Assembly (NCBI GenBank): GCA_018242685.1
Contig: JAFEBM010000003.1
Coordinates: forward strand, 17,295 to 81,294
DNA: 64,000 bases
Direction of reading: 5' to 3'
DNA from: Nitrospira sp.
GTDB taxonomy: Bacteria; Nitrospirota; Nitrospiria; Nitrospirales; Nitrospiraceae
The notes below the pieces were generated by a model. It was not told where the DNA came from and made no database searches. It was given only the letters and a program-made list of their open reading frames with translations. Both the position numbers and the translations under genes were made by a program. Shown in pieces: positions 9,939 to 19,022 of this stretch. The first letter of the stretch is position 1, and each line of letters opens with the position of its first letter.

Positions 9939-10397
9939 TTGGCAGGGGAGGGGCCAACCTCGACGGCGCTGGAAACAAGAGTCTATCCGAAGGCCCATGT
10001 CCTGAATCGGTTCATCGCGAAATTAATTGATCTGTTCATTGTCGTCGCTGCCGGCGAAATCGCTCCTCCGGTCGGCTTTCTTTCCGGCTTGGCCTACATC
10101 TTGATCGCCGATGGGTTTGCGGGTGGAAAAAGTATCGGCAAACGATTGGTCGGTCTGCAAACCATGCGATTGGATGGCCGGGATACGGCTGGCTTCCGAG
10201 AATCAATTATCCGGAATCTTCCGCTGGGTGGTGCGCAGATCGCCTATGCAGTTCCATACATTGGGTGGCTTGTATCTCTTGCCATCTTAGCGTTTGAGAG
10301 TTTTTTGATCATAGGGAATGAACAGGGTCGTCGGCTGGGCGATGAAGTAGCAAGGACGCACGTATTAGACGCCGGTCAACTGGCGGTCCCGGATTAG
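9939..10397 (+). CDS. RDD-family membrane protein
   Basis: This 152-residue protein has the RDD family layout. An Arg sits in the first helix (LNRFIAKLIDLFIVV) with the conserved Asp just after it. A 'DGFAGGKSIGKRLVGLQTMRLDGRDTAGFRESIIRNLPL' loop follows, and an 'NEQGRRLGDEVARTHVL' motif sits near the C terminus, where RLGD is the second family signature. Three hydrophobic helices are visible. RDD proteins are small inner-membrane proteins, some linked to ion exchange; the role here is unknown. The TTG start at 9939 has a strong AGAAGGAG site six bases upstream. It lies 66 bases before mreB. Confidence 0.8.
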   Translation: MAGEGPTSTALETRVYPKAHVLNRFIAKLIDLFIVVAAGEIAPPVGFLSGLAYILIADGFAGGKSIGKRLVGLQTMRLDGRDTAGFRESIIRNLPLGGAQIAYAVPYIGWLVSLAILAFESFLIIGNEQGRRLGDEVARTHVLDAGQLAVPD

Positions 10398-11513
<1,116 letters not shown>

Positions 11514-11527
11514 GGTTCCATCCCCTC

Positions 11528-12400
11528 ATGCGGATGGTCAATTTACGCGCACCGTACAGCGTTAGGCGTGTTGCCCTCGTTCTTGCCGTCATTCTCGTGC
11601 TCGGCTTCCTGCTTCTACCCGGCCAACTCCAAAGCGTATTTCAACAAATAGGCAGTCCCTTAGGATGGATTATCAGTTGGCCTCTTCAGGTCGTGGCCGG
11701 GGTCCATGATCGGATCGCCGGTATCTGGGGACGGTATGTGGCCCTCCAAGGAGTTGAAGAAGAAAATCAACAGTTGAAGAGAGAGCTGGATCTTCTCAAA
11801 GAACAAAACGGGCAGTTGCGAGAAGCTTCGGTGGCGACGGAGCGGCTCTCAGCGTTGCTGGAGTTCAAGAAGCAAGTCCTTCCCACATCCGTGGCCGCCC
11901 AGGTGATCGGGCGCGATACCGGCAATTGGTATAAGACGATCATTCTGAACAAAGGTGCGTCCGACGGGCTTCAATCGGACCAGGGAGTGATTACTCCGGC
12001 AGGTGTGGTCGGTCGCGTCGTCAAGACCACGGCCTCCACTGCCGTCGTCCTGCTCGTGACGGATCCCAATAATGCGATTGCCGGATTAATCCAGCGTACG
12101 AGAGATGAGGGAATCGTCGAAGGGACGACGCAGGGACAGGCGAGACTCAAGTACATTCCGCTGTTGTCCAACGCGCGGCCAGGCGATCACGTCGTCACGT
12201 CAGGATTGGTGGGGGGGTTCCCCCGTGGTATACCGATCGGCACGATCATAAGAATCGATAAGGAAGAGGAAGCGTTGTTCCAATCTGCGGAACTTTCTCC
12301 GGAGGTCGATCCAAATCGGGTTGAGGAAGTGTTGGTTATTCAGTCTCCCTCTATTCCGACCGAAGGGGGGCGTCTTGGCGTGCCGAAACCCAAGCCATGA
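11528..12400 (+). CDS. mreC: Rod-shape determining protein MreC
   Basis: MreC links the cytoplasmic MreB filament to the periplasmic wall-synthesis enzymes PBP2 and RodA. The protein has a short cytoplasmic N terminus, one membrane helix at about residues 13-34, and a coiled coil at about residues 75-110 (GVEEENQQLKRELDLLKEQNGQL). A beta-rich periplasmic domain with the family segments 'QVIGRDTGNWYKTIILNKGASDGLQSDQGVITPAGVVGRV' and 'GDHVVTSGLVGGFPRGIPIGTI' follows. The length of 290 residues is normal. The ATG at 11528 lies 14 bases after mreB and the 3' end overlaps mreD by four bases. Confidence 0.95.
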   Translation: MRMVNLRAPYSVRRVALVLAVILVLGFLLLPGQLQSVFQQIGSPLGWIISWPLQVVAGVHDRIAGIWGRYVALQGVEEENQQLKRELDLLKEQNGQLREASVATERLSALLEFKKQVLPTSVAAQVIGRDTGNWYKTIILNKGASDGLQSDQGVITPAGVVGRVVKTTASTAVVLLVTDPNNAIAGLIQRTRDEGIVEGTTQGQARLKYIPLLSNARPGDHVVTSGLVGGFPRGIPIGTIIRIDKEEEALFQSAELSPEVDPNRVEEVLVIQSPSIPTEGGRLGVPKPKP

Positions 12401-12897
12401 AAGCCCTTATCTATTTCACCGTGATCGTCGGCCTTGTGCCGATTCAATCCGTTCTCCTGCCGCATATCAGCGTGTGGGGCGTGAAGCCGGATCTCGGTTT
12501 TGTGGCAGTGTGCTTGGTCGGCCTGATAGCAGGAGAGCTGGATGGCTTGTTGGTCGGCATCGCGCTTGGATGGGCGATGAGTCTGTTCTCTGCGCAAGAC
12601 TTGATTTCCGGCGTAGTCTTAAAGGGAACCGTGGGATTTGTAGCAGGCCTCGCTGGCCGGCAGGTGGTGTATCTGAGCCCTATCGTCCTGGTGGCGGGAT
12701 TGCTGGTCGTCTCCTGCTTGGCTGGGCTGATCACTCCGTTCGCCCTCAAGCTCAGCCTGCAACAGGATTGGTGGTGGGCCGTCTGGACCGTGGTGCTGCC
12801 ACAAGCCTGCCTTGATGCGGTGAGTGGAGGACTGATCTACTGGCTTATGTGGAGTCGTTTGAATATCGAGCAGTTGATGTCCGAGTCCCGAATGTAG
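12397..12897 (+). CDS. mreD: Rod-shape determining membrane protein MreD
   Basis: This 166-residue protein consists of about five hydrophobic helices, as expected for MreD. MreD is the small integral membrane partner of MreC and the weakest conserved member of the complex, so the call rests mostly on position between mreC and mrdA and on topology. A family-like 'LIAGELDGLLVGIALGWAMSLFSAQDLISG' segment, with its conserved Gly and acidic residues, supports it. The ATG overlaps the mreC stop (ATGA) and the stop is six bases before mrdA, implying tight coupling. Confidence 0.88.
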   Translation: MKALIYFTVIVGLVPIQSVLLPHISVWGVKPDLGFVAVCLVGLIAGELDGLLVGIALGWAMSLFSAQDLISGVVLKGTVGFVAGLAGRQVVYLSPIVLVAGLLVVSCLAGLITPFALKLSLQQDWWWAVWTVVLPQACLDAVSGGLIYWLMWSRLNIEQLMSESRM

Positions 12898-12903
12898 GCG
12901 TTC

Positions 12904-14778
12904 ATGATGATGACGGCGCATTCTTCAGAATCAGAATTCGGCGACCTTCATCGACGGCTCTTCATTCTCCGTGTAGGACTGTTGCTGGTGGTGGTGCTGC
13001 TTGGTCTGCGTCTCTGGCATCTACAAATTCGCGAGGGCCCGTATTATCGAGACTTGTCGGAAAACAATCGTACCAGATTGGTGTTGCTCGAACCGGCACG
13101 TGGCCTGATCTATGACCGGCATGGTGTCCTTCTGGCGAATAACGTACCGAGTTTCAGCCTCTATGTCACGCTGGAAGATGTGAAGGATCGCGAAGTCTTG
13201 ATTCAGCAACTGACTGATTTGCTCGGCTTCGATCCGGCCCTTGTTCGGAAAAAAATGACGGCGAAAGGCAGCAAGCTGCTGCCGCGCAAGATCAAAGATC
13301 GCATGACTCTGCGTGATGCCACGCTGATCGAATCCCATCGTCTCGACATGCCTGGCGTCATGATTCAGGTCGAATCGCAGCGCAACTATCCTGGCGGTGT
13401 GACAGCGGCCCATCTCCTTGGCTATGTCGGAGAAATTTCAGCGGATCAACTGGAGAAACCGGAGTTTATCGATCTCCACCAAGGCAGCATCGTGGGACAG
13501 TATGGTGTGGAAAAGTCCTATGATCGTCACATGCGGGGAATGGCCGGTCAAAAGAGTGTGGAAGTCGACGCGCTTGGCCACGAGAAGAAAGCCTCGGTTG
13601 TCGAGAGGCCGCAAGCGGGGAACGACCTCTATCTGACCATTGATGTGCGGCTCCAAAAGGTTGCCGAAGATCTGCTGGGTGAAGAACAAGGCGCCATCGT
13701 GGCGCTCGATCCGAACAGCGGGGATATTCTGGCCATGGCCAGCCGTCCCGGCTTCGACCCAAACGTGCTCTCCCGAGAACTGACCGCGAAGCAATGGGTG
13801 GAAATCGTCCAGGACGAAGGGCGTCCGTTGAACAATCGCGCTTCACAGGGGCAGTATCCCCCCGGTTCCACCTTCAAGATCCCAATGGCCGTCGCCGCGC
13901 TGGAAACAAAAACCATGTCGCCTGCCAGTACCGTGTTCTGTAATGGAGGGTATCAGTTCGGCAAGCGGCTGTATCATGACTGGAAAGTCAGCGGTCATGG
14001 GTACGTCGATCTTCACAATGCGCTGGTCCATTCTTGTGACGTGTACTTTTATACGATCGGTCAACGAATGGGGATCGATGTGATGGCTGAGTTCGGGAAG
14101 GACTTCGGGCTTGGGAAGGCGACTGGAGTGGAGCTACCGTCGGAACGATCCGGTATCATGCCCTCAACCGCATGGAAGCAAAAAGCCAAGAACGAGCAGT
14201 GGTTGCCCGGAGAGACCATTTCGGCCGCCATCGGACAGGGGTATGTGACCGTGACGCCGTTACAAATGGCGAGTCTCGTCGGCACAGTCGCCAACGACGG
14301 AGTCAGCTACCGCCCTCGTCTGGTGCAGGCGGTCATGGATCGAACGTCGGGAAACCTTCAAGAATTGCCTGCCGTTCCGCGCGGAAAAATCAATGCGAAA
14401 CCGGAAACCTTCCGCATCATCAAGGACGCGCTCGCCGACGTCGTCACAAAGGGAACGGCGACAAAGGCGAAATCCTCCATGGTGACGATCGGTGGGAAAA
14501 CGGGCACGGCTCAAGTGGCGGCGCTCCGAACCGGACCAGAAGAAAACATTCCCAAAAAGTTTCGGGACCATGCATGGTTCGTCGCCTTCGCGCCTGTGGA
14601 ATCGCCGAAGATCGCGGTTGCTGTACTCGCTGAACATATGGGGCACGGTGGGGCTGCCGCGGCTCCTCTTGCGAAAGAAGTCATTGAAACGTATATGAAA
14701 CTCACCCCTCAGGTACCGGCCGTCACCTCGGATCTTTCCGGTGGGAATGGGCCGGCGCATTCGTCGAAAGACTCATGA
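12904..14778 (+). CDS. mrdA: Penicillin-binding protein 2 (elongation transpeptidase)
   Basis: PBP2 cross-links peptidoglycan during cell elongation in the periplasm and works with RodA. A short cytoplasmic tail is followed by one membrane helix at about residues 22-42. The PBP dimerisation domain begins 'ARGLIYDRHGVLLANNVPSFSLYV'. The transpeptidase domain has the nucleophile motif STFK at residues 322-325, an HSCDVYFYTIG (SxD-like) motif, and KTGTAQ at 532-537. The length of 624 residues is typical. The stop codon overlaps the rodA start by four bases. Substrate is lipid-II-derived glycan polymerised by the adjacent RodA. Confidence 0.96.
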   Translation: MMMTAHSSESEFGDLHRRLFILRVGLLLVVVLLGLRLWHLQIREGPYYRDLSENNRTRLVLLEPARGLIYDRHGVLLANNVPSFSLYVTLEDVKDREVLIQQLTDLLGFDPALVRKKMTAKGSKLLPRKIKDRMTLRDATLIESHRLDMPGVMIQVESQRNYPGGVTAAHLLGYVGEISADQLEKPEFIDLHQGSIVGQYGVEKSYDRHMRGMAGQKSVEVDALGHEKKASVVERPQAGNDLYLTIDVRLQKVAEDLLGEEQGAIVALDPNSGDILAMASRPGFDPNVLSRELTAKQWVEIVQDEGRPLNNRASQGQYPPGSTFKIPMAVAALETKTMSPASTVFCNGGYQFGKRLYHDWKVSGHGYVDLHNALVHSCDVYFYTIGQRMGIDVMAEFGKDFGLGKATGVELPSERSGIMPSTAWKQKAKNEQWLPGETISAAIGQGYVTVTPLQMASLVGTVANDGVSYRPRLVQAVMDRTSGNLQELPAVPRGKINAKPETFRIIKDALADVVTKGTATKAKSSMVTIGGKTGTAQVAALRTGPEENIPKKFRDHAWFVAFAPVESPKIAVAVLAEHMGHGGAAAAPLAKEVIETYMKLTPQVPAVTSDLSGGNGPAHSSKDS

Positions 14779-15893
14779 TCGATCGGTTGACCGAGCATCG
14801 GGGCCTCGATAGTTTCGATATCCGCTATGTCGCCTTGATCCTTGCCATCTTGGCGATCGGCGTGATGTCTATTTATAGCGTCGCGCATGGGCAGGGGGGG
14901 ACGGCGCCCTATTATCTCAAGCAGTTGATATGGATCGGCCTCGGCGCAGCGGCCTTCCTCGTCATGTGGGCATCGGACTACCATCATCTTGCGCGGTTTG
15001 CCTATCCAGCCTACGCCTTTATCTTGCTGATGCTGGTCTTTGTGTTATTTGAAGGGCGAACGAGCAAAGGGGCTCAGCGGTGGATCGCGTTAGGCCCACT
15101 CACCTTCCAGCCGTCCGAATTCGCCAAGCTCATCCTCGTCTTGGTATTGGCACACTACTACTCGAAAGCCCCACGTGTGGGCTGGCTGCAACGTGTCATC
15201 GTTCCCGGTCTCTTGGTGCTGCCCGGCCTCCTCCTCATCTTGAAGCAACCCGATTTAGGGAGCGGGCTCAGCTTTGTCGCGGTGTATGCCGCCATGCTCC
15301 TCATGGTGGGCGTTCGTTCGCAAGCCTTAGGATTCATTCTCTTGTTCTCGATCATGTTGTTTCCGTTTGCCTGGGAGGGGATGTGGGGGTCCTTGCATGA
15401 TTACCAGCGACAGCGCATTATGGCGTTCGTCGACCCCGATTACGATCCGGCAGGAAAGGGTTATCATGCCCTGCAATCGAAAATCGCGATCGGGTCGGGG
15501 GAATTGTTAGGTAAGGGGCTCTACGGCGGCACTCAAAGTCAGTTGAAGTTTTTGCCGGAAGGTCATACCGATTTTGTGTTCGCCGTTTTTGCGGAAGAAT
15601 GGGGATTTCTCGGCGTGCTGGTGCTGTTGACGTTGTTTGTGGCGTTGATTTGGTTGTCGCTGGAAATCGCGTCCAAGGCGAAGGATCAGCTTGGAGCGCT
15701 GCTCGCCGTGGGGATCGTGGCGATGTTGTGTTTTTGCGTCGTGGTCAATATCGGCATGACGGCGGGGATGTTTCCGATCGTCGGCATTCCCTTGCCGCTG
15801 GTGAGTTATGGCGGAAGCGCCACCATTATGACCATGGCGTCGTTGGGCTTGCTGTTGAACGTCAAGCGGAAGCGGCTGAGCTTGTTTTACTGA
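14775..15893 (+). CDS. rodA: Rod-shape peptidoglycan polymerase RodA
   Basis: RodA is the SEDS-family glycosyltransferase that polymerises lipid II for side-wall growth and pairs with PBP2. About ten membrane helices are visible. The SEDS signatures are present: 'RWIALGPLTFQPSEFAKL' near residue 100, 'KQPDLGSGLSF' near 157, 'YQRQRIMAFVDPDYDPAGKGYHALQSKIAIGSGELLGKG' with the conserved periplasmic loop, and 'LPEGHTDFVFAVFAEEWGF'. The C terminus has 'GIPLPLVSYGGSATIMTMASLGLLLNV'. The length of 372 residues is normal. The ATG at 14775 overlaps mrdA by four bases. A 160-base gap separates it from the RNase gene, where the operon may end. Confidence 0.96.
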   Translation: MIDRLTEHRGLDSFDIRYVALILAILAIGVMSIYSVAHGQGGTAPYYLKQLIWIGLGAAAFLVMWASDYHHLARFAYPAYAFILLMLVFVLFEGRTSKGAQRWIALGPLTFQPSEFAKLILVLVLAHYYSKAPRVGWLQRVIVPGLLVLPGLLLILKQPDLGSGLSFVAVYAAMLLMVGVRSQALGFILLFSIMLFPFAWEGMWGSLHDYQRQRIMAFVDPDYDPAGKGYHALQSKIAIGSGELLGKGLYGGTQSQLKFLPEGHTDFVFAVFAEEWGFLGVLVLLTLFVALIWLSLEIASKAKDQLGALLAVGIVAMLCFCVVVNIGMTAGMFPIVGIPLPLVSYGGSATIMTMASLGLLLNVKRKRLSLFY

Positions 15894-16053
15894 ACGGTGA
15901 CCGAGCAAACGGGACACTCGGGTTCCATCGCTCTGAGAAGATAGTGTGGAAAGCCGGGGGAGCCGGCGTGCGGAGTGAGTGACGGACCTGGGTGTGGGCC
16001 CGCGTCCATCGCTCTCAGTCGGCTCACATGGCTTGCAGACCAAAGGAGTCAAT

Positions 16054-17562
16054 ATGGGAAGTGAGATTGCGATAACCGTTTCGCGGGAGGAAACCCGTGT
16101 GGCCGTGCTCGACGGGGGAGTCGTCACCGATTTGTTCGGCGACCGCACGAAACATAAGGATTTTGTCGGCAATATCTATAAAGGAAAGGTGGCCAAGGTG
16201 TTGCCGGGCATGCAAGCCGCGTTTGTGGACATCGGCTTGGAAAAAGCGGCGTTTATGCACGTCTCCGATCTGCTGGTGGATGCAGAGCCGGGAGACATGT
16301 TGGTGGAGGCTGAGGAAGACGAAAAAGATTCGGAGATGCTCCGGCCAAAGCATCAGAGCGCGAAACCGATCGAGCAGTTGCTGAGTGAGGGCCAGGAACT
16401 GATGGTCCAAATTTCGAAGGGTCCGATCGGCACCAAGGGGTCCAGAGTGACGACGTACGTCTCGCTCCCGGGGCGATATCTCGTCTTTATGCCCAACGTC
16501 GATCATATCGGTGTGTCTCGACGGATTCCGCGGGATGAAGAACGGGCTAGACTCAAAGAGATTATGCGCCGGGTCAGACGCTCCGGCTTCGGCTATATCG
16601 TGCGGACGGTCAGTGAAGGGGTCAAGGAAGATGAATTGAAATCCGACGTCGACTTTCTGCACGTCCTCTGGCAGGACATTTTGACGAAACGGGAACAAAT
16701 GCCCGCTCCCGCATTGCTGCATTCTGACTTGAGCTTGAGCTTCCGTGTCGTGAGAGACCTGTTCGGCAAAAAGGTGGATCGACTGTGGATCGATTCGCGG
16801 GGAGAATACGAAGCCATTCGGGACTTCGTGCAACGATTTTCACCTGAACAGACCTCACGGATTCATTTCTATGAGAAAGATGAGCCCTTGTTCGATCATC
16901 TGGGAGTGGAGCAGGAAATTGCACGCGCAATGAGCCGGAAAGTCTGGCTCAAGTCGGGGGGCTATCTCGTGATCGATCACACCGAAGCGATGACCGTGAT
17001 CGACGTCAACACGGGACGTTTTGTGGGGAAACGAGATCAAGAAGAAACCATCTTGCGCAACAACCTCGAGGCGGCCAAAGAGGTCGCCTATCAGCTGAAA
17101 CTGCGTGGAATCGGCGGCATCATCATTGTCGACTTCATCGACATGGAGCGGGAGAAAAATCGAGATAAGGTCTATCATGCGTTGGTGGACGCCATGGCGT
17201 CGGACAAGGCGAGAACGAGGATATCCAGGATTTCGGATCTCGGCTTGATCGAAATTTCACGCGAACGGGTGCGGGAAGATCTGTTACGTTCGCTGTCGGA
17301 GCCGTGCCGCTACTGTGATGGCCGCGGATATACGAAGTCTCCCACGACCGTGGTATACGAAATTTTTCGCGAGATCCGACGGATTGAACCGTCTGCCGAT
17401 CAGCAACGAATTATTGTGGGAGCCCATCCAACGGTGGCTGAGTTGCTGCAAGACGAAGAGCGCCATGGAGTGGAAGTATTGGAACGAGGCTGTTCGGCGA
17501 AAATCATCGTCACACCGGACAGTCAGTTGCATCTGGAGCAGTACGATCTGGTCGTGCTCTAG
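16054..17562 (+). CDS. rng: RNase G/RNase E family endoribonuclease
   Basis: The N-terminal part holds an S1 RNA-binding domain (about residues 35-120, 'GNIYKGKVAKVLPGMQAAFVDIGLEKAAFMHVSDL'). It is followed by the RNase H-like and DNase I-like catalytic regions of the E/G family. The magnesium-binding aspartates fall in 'VIDHTEAMTVIDVNTGRFVGK' and 'GIIIVDFIDMEREKNR'. The zinc-link motif is CRYCDGRGY near residue 415. At 502 residues it has no long C-terminal degradosome scaffold, so it matches RNase G better than RNase E. The frame extends upstream to 15979, but the ATG at 16054 with AAAGGAG eight bases before gives the conserved N terminus. Likely roles are 16S rRNA 5' maturation and mRNA decay. 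Confidence 0.92.
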   Translation: MGSEIAITVSREETRVAVLDGGVVTDLFGDRTKHKDFVGNIYKGKVAKVLPGMQAAFVDIGLEKAAFMHVSDLLVDAEPGDMLVEAEEDEKDSEMLRPKHQSAKPIEQLLSEGQELMVQISKGPIGTKGSRVTTYVSLPGRYLVFMPNVDHIGVSRRIPRDEERARLKEIMRRVRRSGFGYIVRTVSEGVKEDELKSDVDFLHVLWQDILTKREQMPAPALLHSDLSLSFRVVRDLFGKKVDRLWIDSRGEYEAIRDFVQRFSPEQTSRIHFYEKDEPLFDHLGVEQEIARAMSRKVWLKSGGYLVIDHTEAMTVIDVNTGRFVGKRDQEETILRNNLEAAKEVAYQLKLRGIGGIIIVDFIDMEREKNRDKVYHALVDAMASDKARTRISRISDLGLIEISRERVREDLLRSLSEPCRYCDGRGYTKSPTTVVYEIFREIRRIEPSADQQRIIVGAHPTVAELLQDEERHGVEVLERGCSAKIIVTPDSQLHLEQYDLVVL

Positions 17563-17647
17563 CCGCCGCTCGTTGTCGAGGAGATGTTCTGCCTAGCGGA
17601 CCCTCCTGCTGTTGAAGCGAATTCCCTGCCGATGATCGAGACTGATC

Positions 17648-18766
17648 ATGGATGAAGCCGCCTTGACCTGCTGGCTTACGCTCCAAGCGATTGACGGTGT
17701 CGGCGATCGTACCCTTCTCAAGTTGATTCACGCGTTCGGATCTCCCGATGCGGTGCTCGGCGCAACGATGGATGACTTGATCAGTGCCGGTTGCAGTCCT
17801 GAACTGGCCGAATCCGTCAGACGGGGGCCTGAGTCGAGTATCCGGCGGCAGATCGATCGCCAGGTGAAGATTGTAGAACGATTCAAGATCCAAACAGTCA
17901 CGTTGTTTGATCGATCCTATCCAGCCCGCCTCAAAACCATTCCCGATCCGCCGCCGTTGTTGTATGTGAGCGGGAGCGTATCGCCGAAGGATGAGGTTGC
18001 CGTGGCGATTGTGGGTGGACGACGGGCGACTCCATCAGGAAGACTCATCACGGAAGAGATTGCGAAAGACCTGGCCGGATGTGGGGTGACGATCGTGAGC
18101 GGTCTGGCTCGCGGGATCGATGCAGCGGCGCACCGAGGAGCGCTGACGGGTGAGGGGCGAACGATTGCGGTTCTCGGTTGCGGCATCGATCGGACTTACC
18201 CCTCGGAACATCACACGCTCCGTCGGGACATCGAATCGCACGGCGCCGTGATCTCGGAGCTGCCGATCGGCGCTGCTCCTCAAAGCCATCACTTCCCGCG
18301 AAGGAATCGGATCATCAGCGGGCTTTCGTTGGGTGTGCTGGTCGGCGAAGCCGCGACCGACAGCGGCTCGTTGATCACAGCCAAACTGGCGTTGGAGCAA
18401 GGTCGCGAGGTGTTTGCCGTACCCGGTTCCGTCAAGGAAGAAGCCTGTCGCGGATCGAATCGCCTGATCAAAGAGGGAGCAAAACTGATCGAAGGAGCCC
18501 AGGACATTCTCGATGAGATTCTTCCGCAAGTCGATGCCCGGCAACGGGCGACGCTGCATCTCGACCGCGCGTTGATGGAAGCGCCTGTACCGCTAGGGAG
18601 GGAAGAGACATCGGTGTACGAAGCGCTGTCCTATGAAGCCCGATCCATTGATACGGTGATCGAGCGCACCGGGCTGAGCGCTGCGGAAGTGTCGGCGGCG
18701 TTGCTTTCATTGGAACTGAACGGGCGGATTCGCCAATTGCCTGGCCAACAATACATCCGCCTCTAG
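17648..18766 (+). CDS. dprA: DNA-processing protein DprA (Smf)
   Basis: DprA binds incoming single-stranded DNA and loads RecA during natural transformation. A helix-hairpin-helix-like N-terminal region (about residues 1-70) precedes the Rossmann-type DprA domain. That domain carries 'VAIVGGRRATPSG', 'IVSGLARGIDAAAHRGAL', 'IAVLGCGIDRTYPSEH' and 'FPRRNRIISGLSLGVLVGEA...SGSLITA'. The last ~60 residues look like the winged-helix C-terminal domain. The length of 372 residues is standard. The ATG at 17648 follows the RNase gene by 85 bases. The gene is common in bacteria without known competence, so natural transformation is not implied. Confidence 0.95.
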   Translation: MDEAALTCWLTLQAIDGVGDRTLLKLIHAFGSPDAVLGATMDDLISAGCSPELAESVRRGPESSIRRQIDRQVKIVERFKIQTVTLFDRSYPARLKTIPDPPPLLYVSGSVSPKDEVAVAIVGGRRATPSGRLITEEIAKDLAGCGVTIVSGLARGIDAAAHRGALTGEGRTIAVLGCGIDRTYPSEHHTLRRDIESHGAVISELPIGAAPQSHHFPRRNRIISGLSLGVLVGEAATDSGSLITAKLALEQGREVFAVPGSVKEEACRGSNRLIKEGAKLIEGAQDILDEILPQVDARQRATLHLDRALMEAPVPLGREETSVYEALSYEARSIDTVIERTGLSAAEVSAALLSLELNGRIRQLPGQQYIRL

Positions 18767-18819
18767 CACCAGCAAGACATCAAGTCCTGCGTCAACCGTC
18801 AATCGAATGATCATCGACG

Positions 18820-18858
18820 ATTCGTCAGCGTGAAGCACGTCCTTCACGTGCGACGAAT
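18820..18858. repeat. Imperfect inverted repeat between dprA and topA
   Basis: The arms ATTCGTC-AG-CGTGAAG and CTTCACG-TGC-GACGAAT can form a stem of about 14 pairs with small internal bulges around a six-base loop. It lies about 55 bases after the dprA stop codon and is not followed by a T-run. It may be a REP-type hairpin or a factor-dependent terminator rather than a classical intrinsic terminator. The rest of the 255-base gap up to topA holds nothing I recognise. Confidence 0.5.
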
Positions 18859-19022
18859 GATATGTGACGAACATAGCCAATAGCCTTGTCGCACCGGCAC
18901 TTTCTTCTCACTCTCTATGGTTCCTAATATCCTGCTGATAGTTGCCGACTGCCATTCTAGTTGCACGAATCTCCGATATTTGGTACGGATGATACAATTC
19001 CTGAGAGGTAGACGGAGTTGTC

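Noticed and set aside
18820..18858. CRISPR-like or intrinsic terminator
   Set aside because: There is a single hairpin with no repeats and no T-run; it is listed only as an inverted repeat.
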